Part shown: positions 14,942 to 22,800 of the stretch, in pieces
How positions within the stretch are numbered: the stretch's first letter is position 1
Layout of the letters: every line of letters begins with the position of its first letter
Assembly (NCBI GenBank): GCA_037724045.1
Contig: JBBJOW010000016.1
Span: 1-64,000, forward strand
Length of the DNA: 64,000 bases
Direction of reading: 5' to 3'
Origin: DATLGB01 sp037724045
GTDB lineage: Bacteria; Actinomycetota; Thermoleophilia; Solirubrobacterales; Solirubrobacteraceae
Made by a program: the position numbers and the translations under genes
The notes under the pieces: generated by a model
Database searches by the model: none
Told to the model about the DNA's origin: nothing
The model's input: the letters and a program-made list of their open reading frames with translations, nothing else

Positions 14942-16315
14942 ATGACCAGTCTGGACCCGCATGTGCTCGTCCTCTTCGGCGCCCGCGGCGACCTGGCCAA
15001 GCGCAAGCTGCTGCCAGGGCTGCAGCACCTGGCCAACGCCGGCCTCATGCCCGCCGAGTGGCGTGTCATCGGCTCCGGGCGCCACGAGCCCGACGGCGAA
15101 TGGGCCGACGAGGTCGCCGACGCCATCCAGGACGCCGACGCCGACTTCCTGGACCGGCTGTCCTTCGTGGTCTCGTCGGCCGACGATCGCAACGGGCTCG
15201 TGCGCGCGGTGCGCGAGGCGCGCGACGAGCTCGGCGAGGACGCCCGCGTCCTGCTCTACCTGTCGGTCCCGGCCTCAGCGATGAACGACATGGTCGCCAT
15301 GCTGGGGGAGGCCGGGCTCGCCGACCGGGCGCGGCTGGTCATGGAGAAGCCGTTCGGCTGCGACGTGGCGTCGGCGCGCGCGCTCAACGCCACGATCCAC
15401 GAGCACTTCGACGAGGAGCAGGTCTTCCGCATCGACCACTTCCTCGGCAAGGAGGCGGCGCAGGACATCCTCGCCCTGCGCTTCGCCAACGGGCTCTTCG
15501 AGCCGATCTGGAACCGCGAGCACATCGCCGCTGTGCGAATCGACGTCCCCGAGGACCTCGGCCTGGAGGGGCGCGGAAGCTTCTACGAGGAGACGGGCGC
15601 GCTGCGCGACATGGTCGTCACCCACCTCGCGCAGCTGCTGGGGATCGTCGCGATGGAGCGCCCGGCGGCGCTGGAGCCCGGCCCGCTGCGCGACGCCAAG
15701 CTCGAGGCGTTTGAAGCGCTCGAGCCCTTCGAGGACGTCGTCTTCGGTCAGTTCGAGGGGTATCAGGACGACGAGGACGTCGCCGACGGCTCCACCACGG
15801 AGACCTTCGTCGCGGTTCGCGCCTCCGTCGCCAACGAGCGCTGGGAAGGCGTGCCGTTCCTGCTGCGCACCGGCAAGGCCCTCGCGCAGAGCCGGTCGGT
15901 GGTCTCGCTGGTCCTGCGCGAGCCCGAGCACGACCTCTTCGCCGACGCCGACCGGCGTGCCGACGAGATCGTCTTCGAGCTCACCGACGACCCGCAGCTG
16001 GCCGTCGAGGTCCGCGTCAAGCGCCCGGGCCCCGAGCTCGAGGTGGTGCGCGCCGCCCTCGCGCTCGACGTGGAGCGCGAGACCGAGGCGGACGGGCTGG
16101 CCGCCTACGAGCGGCTCCTGCACGACGTGATGCTTGGGGACCAGTTGCTGTTCACGCGCGCCGACGAGGTCGAGCGGCTGTGGGAGGTCGTCGCCGGACT
16201 GCTCGAGGATCCGCCCGACACGCAGCCCTACGCCCAGGGCTCGTGGGGGCCGCAGGCCGCAGACGAGCTCGCCGCCCCGGTCGGCTGGCGGCTGCCCGAT
16301 GACGACGATGACTGA
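14942..16315 (+). CDS. zwf: Glucose-6-phosphate 1-dehydrogenase
   Basis: A 457-residue NADP-linked enzyme of the oxidative pentose phosphate pathway. Residues 12-22 carry the dinucleotide motif G-A-R-G-D-L-A-K-R-K-L (the usual third residue S is replaced by R). The substrate and catalytic signature R-I-D-H-F-L-G-K-E starts near 163, and the E-E-T-G-A-L-R-D-M segment near 216 is also conserved. Length is a little below the usual 480-510. In related genomes zwf sits beside a GH15 glucoamylase or trehalase gene; here only the C-terminal stump of such a gene follows directly. Confidence 0.93.
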   Translation: MTSLDPHVLVLFGARGDLAKRKLLPGLQHLANAGLMPAEWRVIGSGRHEPDGEWADEVADAIQDADADFLDRLSFVVSSADDRNGLVRAVREARDELGEDARVLLYLSVPASAMNDMVAMLGEAGLADRARLVMEKPFGCDVASARALNATIHEHFDEEQVFRIDHFLGKEAAQDILALRFANGLFEPIWNREHIAAVRIDVPEDLGLEGRGSFYEETGALRDMVVTHLAQLLGIVAMERPAALEPGPLRDAKLEAFEALEPFEDVVFGQFEGYQDDEDVADGSTTETFVAVRASVANERWEGVPFLLRTGKALAQSRSVVSLVLREPEHDLFADADRRADEIVFELTDDPQLAVEVRVKRPGPELEVVRAALALDVERETEADGLAAYERLLHDVMLGDQLLFTRADEVERLWEVVAGLLEDPPDTQPYAQGSWGPQAADELAAPVGWRLPDDDDD

Positions 16316-16433
16316 CACGCCGCAAGGCACGGTGGACTGGCCGTGCGCAGCTGGGCAATTTTCGCAGGCCTTCACGCACCTCGCGCTCATCAGCGCCGCG
16401 ATCAACCTGGAGCGAGCGCTGGACGCTCGCTGA
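16308..16433 (+). pseudogene. C-terminal stump of a GH15 glucoamylase/trehalase-like enzyme
   Basis: A 41-codon frame overlapping the zwf stop ends with G-Q-F-S-Q-A-F-T-H-L-A-L-I-S-A-A-I-N-L. This closely matches the C-terminal signature of glycoside hydrolase family 15 proteins (G-N-F-P-Q-A-F-S/T-H-L-x-L-I-N-A-A). The remaining roughly 570 residues of such an enzyme are absent, and upstream sequence is zwf, so an internal deletion removed the gene and left its last 30 codons. The final codons overlap the hairpin at 16411-16431. Confidence 0.6.
16411..16431 (+). terminator. 8-bp stem-loop at the end of the GH15 stump
   Basis: AGCGAGCG and CGCTCGCT form a perfect 8-bp stem around a 5-base loop. 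It overlaps the stop codon of the GH15 stump and lies 25 bases before the MMPL transporter start. It probably ends the zwf transcript. No T-run. Confidence 0.5.
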
Positions 16434-16455
16434 GGTACCGTCGGGCGTCTCCCCG

Positions 16456-18825
16456 ATGCCGTCGCGCCGCTCCTTGTTCACCTTCGTCGCCTCCCCGACC
16501 GCGAAGTGGACCATCTTCGCCGTGTGGATCGTCGTCATCTTCGGCTCCGCGTTCGCGGGCGTGCCGGAGAAGTACACGGACGCTCAGGAGAACGAGTCGA
16601 CCTCGTTCCTGCCCGGCGACGCCGAGTCGACGAAGGCGCTGACGGCCGCCGAGGACCTCCAGGGCGGCGAGCTGGCGCCCGCGGTCATCGTCTACCGGCG
16701 CGAGGCGGGCCTGACGGAGGCCGACCGGACGCAGCTGGTCGACGACGTCGCCACGCTCACGGGGGAGCGTTTCGGCGGGGTTGTCGCCGAGGGCGCGACC
16801 GCGGCGGGCGGTGGCGGCGACGGATCGGCCGCGCTGCCGAGCGAAGGCGACCTGCCCGAAGGCTGCGGCGGTCTGACCACGCCGATCGAGGGACAGCCGT
16901 CGGGCTACGCGCCCTTCGTCGGGCCGGTGTGCTCGGCCGACGGCAAGGCGGCGCTGGTGCTCGCCTACGTGCGCGGCGACGGTGACAGCGAGACGCTGCT
17001 CGACCCGATCGCCTTCTGGCGCGACACCGTCTCTGACCCCGGCGGCGGCCTCGAGGTCAAGGTCACCGGTGGCGCCGGCTACGCCGCGGACGCGATCGAG
17101 GTCTTCGAGAACATCAACGGCACCCTCCTCTTCGCCGCCACCGGCCTCGTGATCCTGCTGCTGATCGCGATCTACCGGTCGCCGATCTTCCTCTTCATCC
17201 CGCTCGGCGCGGTCATCTTCGCCGAGTTCCTCTCGCAGACGTTCGGGTACGGGCTCGCCGAGCTCGGCGTCACCATCAACGGCCAGTCGAGCTCGATCAT
17301 GTCGATCCTGGTCCTCGGCGCCGGCACCGACTACGCGCTGTTGATCGTGGCTCGCTACCGCGAGGAGCTGCACCGCACCGAGGACAAGTACGAGGCGATG
17401 CGGGCGGCGATGCGCTCCGCCGGGCCCGCGGTGTTCGCCAGCGCCGCGACGGTCATCGCCGCGCTGTTCTGCCTGTCGATCGCGAAGGTCAACGGGACGT
17501 CCGGGCTCGGCCCGCTCGGCGCCGTCGGCGTCTTCTGCGCGGCGCTGTCGATGCTCACCTTCCTGCCGGCGCTGCTGCTTGTCTTCGGGCGGCGCGCCTT
17601 CTGGCCGTTCGTGCCGCACACCGACGCGACTCGGCCGCGCGTTCAGGACCTGTCCGAGCGCGGGCGCGCAATCCTGACCGCCTCGAAGGGCGGAGCCATC
17701 GGCCGGGCTCTCATCGGCAGACTGCTCTTCGACGGCACGGCGTTGAAGGCGTATGAGCTGCGCCGCGCGCGGCACGAGCGCAAGGTCGACGCGACGCACG
17801 GGATCTGGAGCCGGATCGGCGACCGCACCGCCGCCAACCCGAAGCGCACCTTCGTCGGCGCCGTGGCGATCCTCGCCTTCATGTGCGCGGGCCTCGCGTT
17901 CTTCTCCACTGACCTCACCACGAACGAGGGCTACACGACGAGCGTCGAGTCCGTCGAGGGGCAGGATCTCCTGGCCATGAGCTTCCCCGCCGGCTCGAGC
18001 GCGCCGACGGACGTCATCGTCGCCGGCGCCGCCGACGTGGAGGCGGTCTCGGCTGCAGTCGGAGGCGTGGAGGGCGTCGAGGCGGTGACGCCGCCGGTCG
18101 CCGAGGGCGATGACGGGCGCGTGCTCTTCCAGGCCACCCTCGTCCCGCCGCCCTACTCGACGGAGGCGTTCGATCTGATCGAGCCGATCCGCACGGCGGC
18201 CGGCGGCGCGACCGAGAACCAGGTGCTCGTAGGCGGCGCCAGCGCGATCGAGTTCGACGTCCGCGAGGCGGCGGCGTACGACTCGCTGGTGATCCCGCCG
18301 ATCGTGCTCCTCGTCGTCTTCTTCATCCTCATGATCCTGCTGCGCGCGGTGATCGGGCCGCTCGTGCTGATCGGGACCGTGATCCTCTCCTACGCCGCCT
18401 CGCTCGGCGTGGCGTACTTCTTCTACGACGTGGTCTTCGGATTCCCCGGCTCGGACCCGTCGCTGCCGCTGTTCGCGTTCGTGTTCCTGGTCGCCCTCGG
18501 GGTCGACTACAACATCTTCCTCGCCGCCCGCGCCCGTGAGGAGACGTTCGTCCACGGGACGCGCCGCGGGATGCTGCGCGCCCTGGCCGTCACGGGCGGG
18601 GTGATCACGAGCGCGGGCATCGTGCTCGCCGGCACCTTCGCGGTCCTCGGCGCGCTGCCGCTGGTCTTCCTTGCCGAGATCGGCTTCGTCGTCGCCTTCG
18701 GCGTCCTGCTGGACACGTTCCTCGTGCGCTCGGTCCTGGTGCCGGCGATCACCATGCTCATCGGTCCGAAGTTCTGGTGGCCCTCCGAGCTCGCGCGCAC
18801 CGACGGGAGCGTCGACAAGGAGTGA
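16456..18825 (+). CDS. MMPL/RND-superfamily membrane transporter
   Basis: A 789-residue protein with the duplicated RND layout. One helix near 18-38 precedes an extracellular domain to about 210. Five membrane helices lie between about 212 and 380, including G-A-G-T-D-Y-A-L-L near 294 (the family's G-x-x-x-D-Y proton-relay segment). The second half repeats this: a helix near 468, a domain to about 610, then helices to 780 with A-L-G-V-D-Y-N-I-F-L near 676. Members export lipids, siderophores or drugs using the proton gradient. The cytoplasmic loop between halves is basic. GTGA overlap with the following HTTM-like gene implies co-expression. Confidence 0.88.
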   Translation: MPSRRSLFTFVASPTAKWTIFAVWIVVIFGSAFAGVPEKYTDAQENESTSFLPGDAESTKALTAAEDLQGGELAPAVIVYRREAGLTEADRTQLVDDVATLTGERFGGVVAEGATAAGGGGDGSAALPSEGDLPEGCGGLTTPIEGQPSGYAPFVGPVCSADGKAALVLAYVRGDGDSETLLDPIAFWRDTVSDPGGGLEVKVTGGAGYAADAIEVFENINGTLLFAATGLVILLLIAIYRSPIFLFIPLGAVIFAEFLSQTFGYGLAELGVTINGQSSSIMSILVLGAGTDYALLIVARYREELHRTEDKYEAMRAAMRSAGPAVFASAATVIAALFCLSIAKVNGTSGLGPLGAVGVFCAALSMLTFLPALLLVFGRRAFWPFVPHTDATRPRVQDLSERGRAILTASKGGAIGRALIGRLLFDGTALKAYELRRARHERKVDATHGIWSRIGDRTAANPKRTFVGAVAILAFMCAGLAFFSTDLTTNEGYTTSVESVEGQDLLAMSFPAGSSAPTDVIVAGAADVEAVSAAVGGVEGVEAVTPPVAEGDDGRVLFQATLVPPPYSTEAFDLIEPIRTAAGGATENQVLVGGASAIEFDVREAAAYDSLVIPPIVLLVVFFILMILLRAVIGPLVLIGTVILSYAASLGVAYFFYDVVFGFPGSDPSLPLFAFVFLVALGVDYNIFLAARAREETFVHGTRRGMLRALAVTGGVITSAGIVLAGTFAVLGALPLVFLAEIGFVVAFGVLLDTFLVRSVLVPAITMLIGPKFWWPSELARTDGSVDKE

Positions 18826-19883
18826 CGGGCGCGGCGCGCCTCGATCCCGCGCGGTGGCTGTTCGGCCGCTTCGCGGCGTCGCTCGCGCTCGCGGTGGTGC
18901 TGCACCACGTGTGGTGGAGCGGCTTCGTGGTCTTCGACCGGCGGTTTCTCGTCGTCTTGGCAGCGCTCTGGTGTCTCGCGCGCCCGACGTCGGTGGGGCG
19001 CTTCGCGCTCCTGCTGGGCGCGGTCGCGGTGCACAGCGCGCTCGCGCTGCCCGCGGTCAGCGACCACATGCTCCTGGTCGCGGTGACGGGCGCGAGCGTC
19101 CTCGGCGTCCTGGCGGCGGACCTCGTCCGGACGCGACGGCTGCCCGAGCCGGGGGCGCTGTTCGTGCACATCGCACCGCTGCTGCGCGCCGCGATCGTCG
19201 TCGTCTACCTCGCGGCGGCGTTCGCGAAGCTCAACACCGGCTTCCTCGATCCCGCGTCGAGCTTCGCGACGGCGATGGCACCCGACGTGAGCTGGGTGCG
19301 CACACCGGCGATCTGGGCCACCCTCGCCGTCGAGCTGTCGCTCCCGGTGCTGCTGCTCGTGCGACGCACCCGCGTCGGGGGGCTCATTCTCGGCGCGCTG
19401 TTCCATCTCGTCCTGGCGCTGGCGGGCAACGTCCCGTTCGCGGCGGTCGCCCTCGCCTTCTACGTCGGCTTCATCCCGCCGGAGGTCCTCCGTCTGCGTC
19501 CCACCCGTCAGTTCCCTGTCGGTGCCGCGGCCTTCGCCGTGCCGGTAGCCGCCTGGCTCGTCATGGCGGTGGTCGCGCCGGCACCGGGGGTGTCCGACGA
19601 CGTCATCGGCTACCTCGCGCGTGCGGTCGTCGTCGTCTGGGTGGTCGGCGCCGCCGGGGCCCTCGGGCCGGCGCTCCTGCGCGAGCGCCCGCCGCGGACG
19701 ATGCCGCGACTCGGTCACCCGGCCCTCGCCATCGGGCTCGCCGTGCTCGTGCTCAACGCGGCCACTCCCTACGTCGGAATCGAGAGCCGCGGCAGCTTCA
19801 CCATGTTCAGCAACCTGCGCACCGAGCCCGGCGACTGGAACCACCTCGTCGTTCCCGCTCGCTTCCGGGTTTTCGCTCACTAG
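18822..19883 (+). CDS. HTTM-like multi-spanning membrane protein, C-terminus possibly shortened
   Basis: A 353-residue protein with about eight hydrophobic helices. Y-L-A-A-A-F-A-K-L-N near 128 and the late F-T-M-F-S-N-L-R-T-E followed by W-N-H-L resemble bacterial HTTM (vitamin-K-dependent carboxylase-like) proteins. From memory these continue some 30-60 residues past the N-H-L motif; here the protein stops 11 residues later at TAG, two bases into the end of the convergent carboxylase gene. It may therefore be trimmed. The GTG start overlaps the MMPL stop. Function unknown. Confidence 0.65.
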   Translation: MTGAARLDPARWLFGRFAASLALAVVLHHVWWSGFVVFDRRFLVVLAALWCLARPTSVGRFALLLGAVAVHSALALPAVSDHMLLVAVTGASVLGVLAADLVRTRRLPEPGALFVHIAPLLRAAIVVVYLAAAFAKLNTGFLDPASSFATAMAPDVSWVRTPAIWATLAVELSLPVLLLVRRTRVGGLILGALFHLVLALAGNVPFAAVALAFYVGFIPPEVLRLRPTRQFPVGAAAFAVPVAAWLVMAVVAPAPGVSDDVIGYLARAVVVVWVVGAAGALGPALLRERPPRTMPRLGHPALAIGLAVLVLNAATPYVGIESRGSFTMFSNLRTEPGDWNHLVVPARFRVFAH

Positions 19884-22800
19884 GAGACCTTCTCCAGCGT
19901 GCGCGCGATGCCTCGCTCGATGGCCCCGATCAGGTGCGGGCGGAGCTCGACGGCCGGGATGATGGCGTCGATCGAGCCGACCCGGAGTGCGCGCTCGATG
20001 CTGTGGACGCTGTCGAACTCCGCGGCCATCTCGCCGAGCTTCTCGGAGCGTACGTCGGCCCTCACGTCGGCGAGCCCGGCGCGCAGGCGCGCGCGCTGCT
20101 CGTCGTCGTCCGCCTCGTCCAGGCCGGCCGTGAGCTCGGCCACGCGCGGATCGGCGTCGGTGCGCTTGTTGACCTCGCGGGCGAAGACGGTTGCGGCGGC
20201 CGGAGCGCCGCCGATGACCGAGGCGTAGGAGCCCTCCACGGCGATCACCTCCATCGAGTCGTTGAGCGTCCCCGAGAAGACCACGAAGGCGCCGCCGTGA
20301 TAGCGGGAGACGACGCAGAAGACGATGGGGCCGTCGAAGTTGACCACGGAGCGCCCGATCTCGGCCCCGTACTCGAGCTGCAGCTCGCGCAGGGACTCGG
20401 GTGAGCCGTCGAAGCCGGAGAGGTTGGCGACGACCACCAGCGGCCGGTTGCCGCTGGCGGCGTTGATCGCGCGCGCGACCTTCTTCGACGAGCGCGGGAA
20501 GAGCGTCCCCGCCGTCCACTGGTCGGGTCCGTCGGCGGGCAGGAAGCCGCTGCGCGAAAGCGACTGCGACTCGATGCCCAGCATCGTGATCGGATAGCCA
20601 CCCAGGTGCACGTCGAAGACGACGGCGGACTGGGCCCCGGCCATCGCCGCCCAGCGCTCGAGCGGCCGGTGGTCCTGGTCGGCGATGGCGCGCATCACGG
20701 TGCGGATGTCGAAGGGCTTCTTGCGCTCGGGGTTCGTCTCCGCCGAGAAGATGTCGCCCACCGTCGTGAAGTCGATGTTCGGCACGCGGTGCGGATGCGT
20801 GCGGACGTCGCGCTCGGCGGGATCGGTCGTCGGCGCCCGCCGGGGAAAGCGCTCGCCGGGCGCGACGTAGGTGTGGTCGTAGTGCGCGAACAGGATCTCG
20901 CAGGCCGCCACCAGGTCCTCCGCCCAGTACTGGGCCTGGCCGTTGGGTCCCATGATCCGGTCGTATCCGCCGATGCCGAAGTTGTCCTCGGCCGAGACCC
21001 CGCCGGAGTACTCGAGCGCCTGCTTGCCGGTGAGCACCATGGCGCTGTCGGGCGTCATGACCAGGATGCCGCGGGTGTGCAGGAGCATCGTCGCTTCCGC
21101 GTTCCAGTAGGGCTGGGCGCCGACGTTGATCCCGGCGACGAGCACGTTGACCTCGCCCTGGGCCTGCGTGAAGCTGATCAGGCGGCGCAGCACGCGGGAG
21201 ACCCAGTCCATGTTCTCCGAGCCGCTGTCCATGGAGATCTTGGCGCCGGCCGAGACGGCGAGCCACTCGACCGGCGCCTGCATCTCCTCGGCGAGGTCGA
21301 GGGCGCGCACGATCCGGTCGGACTCGGGCTCGGCGATCGCGCCGAGCGCCTTGGTCGGGTCGCCGAGAAGGACGACGCGGACCATGCCCTCGGGATAGCG
21401 ATCGGTGATCGTGCGAACCACGCCGACGACGATCCCGGCGCTGTTGCCCCCGAAGGGACGGTCGACGGGCGCCAGCTCACCGTCCTCGTCGAGGTCGTAC
21501 TCGGTGAACGTGCCTTCCGAGCGGGTCAGCAGCGGGACCAGCTCGTACGGGTACACCGTTCCCCGCCTCCGCGCCCTCAGCACGTTCTGGGCGTACTCGT
21601 CGAGGGGTGCCAGCGGCTCGGCCGGCGGCTCGGCGACGGAGAGCGTCACCCCCGTGCCGGGCTGGTAGGAGAAGCCCAGGACCATGCGGCGCAGCGCGTC
21701 GTCAGGTGGCGCCGGGATGCTCGCCTCGATCGAAACCGACTCGAGGCCGAGACCGGTGGTGATCGGAGCGAGCGTCCGGGTGAACGACCGCAGCTCGTCG
21801 AGCGGCTCCTTTATCGGCGGCCAGACGTAGAGGAGCACCTGGTTTCCGTGCAGGCGCCGTTTGGCGGGCCGCTGGGCCTGCACGCGGCGGATGCTGTCGA
21901 GGCACGCGGCCAGGACGCGCTCGGGCTCCGGCAGCGCGGTGATCACGCCGGACGCGTCGCGCACGGGGGTGAAATCGCGCACCTCGGCCAGGGCGACGAG
22001 ACGCTCGTCGGACGGATTCTCCCGCGCGGTGCATTGAAAGAGGTGGACGCCCTCGACGGCTGGCATCCGCTCGAGCTCGAACTCCGACAGACGCCAGAGC
22101 TGGAGTCGCCGTGCAACCATCGGATGGAGCTCGCGCGTGACGCGCTCCTCCTGGAAGCCCCCGCTGTCTGACCGGAAGGTGAAGTAGTGGACGTCGGCCC
22201 CGGCCCGGCCGCTCACGGCCACCGTCACGCGGCCCACCTCCGGCGGCAGGCCGGCCGCGGCGACGGCGGCGAGGAGCTCGTCGGCCAGGGCGTCGGTCTC
22301 GGGCGGCGGGTCGCTGTAGGCGAGGTAGAGGTCGACGACGGTTTCCGGGGACGGATCGTCGGCGGCGAGCGCGGCGGCAGCCGACGCCGCGGACGCCAGG
22401 TCGGAGGCCTCGGCGAGCGTGGCGATCACCCGGACGCGCCGGTCGTCGGTCGTGAAGTGCGCGGTGAGCAGCCGCCGTCCGTCGCGGTCGAGCGTCTGCA
22501 CGTCCTCGAGGTCGACCACCTTGTAATAGCGCCGGGTGAGCAGCTCGAGCAGGGGCTCGTGGTTCTCCCGCGCGCCGATGCGCTCGGCCAGCAGCCGGAC
22601 GAGCGGTTGCGTGCTGGCGACGAGCGCCTCGATGCGCTCTTCGCGGTCGCGGGCGTCGGGATGCGCGGCCAGGTGGTCAAGCTGCTCGCGCGCGGCGGCG
22701 AGGACGCCCTCGCGGGCCGCCTCGATGACGGGCTGGTCGAACACGCCGAAGCGCACGCTGCGGGCGAGCTCGCCCACCGCCGGGTGGCGCAGCTGCGCCG

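Noticed and set aside
18507..21266. Minus-strand 919-codon frame overlapping MMPL, the HTTM-like gene and the carboxylase
   Set aside because: Crosses three recognised genes in two directions and has shadow-frame composition.
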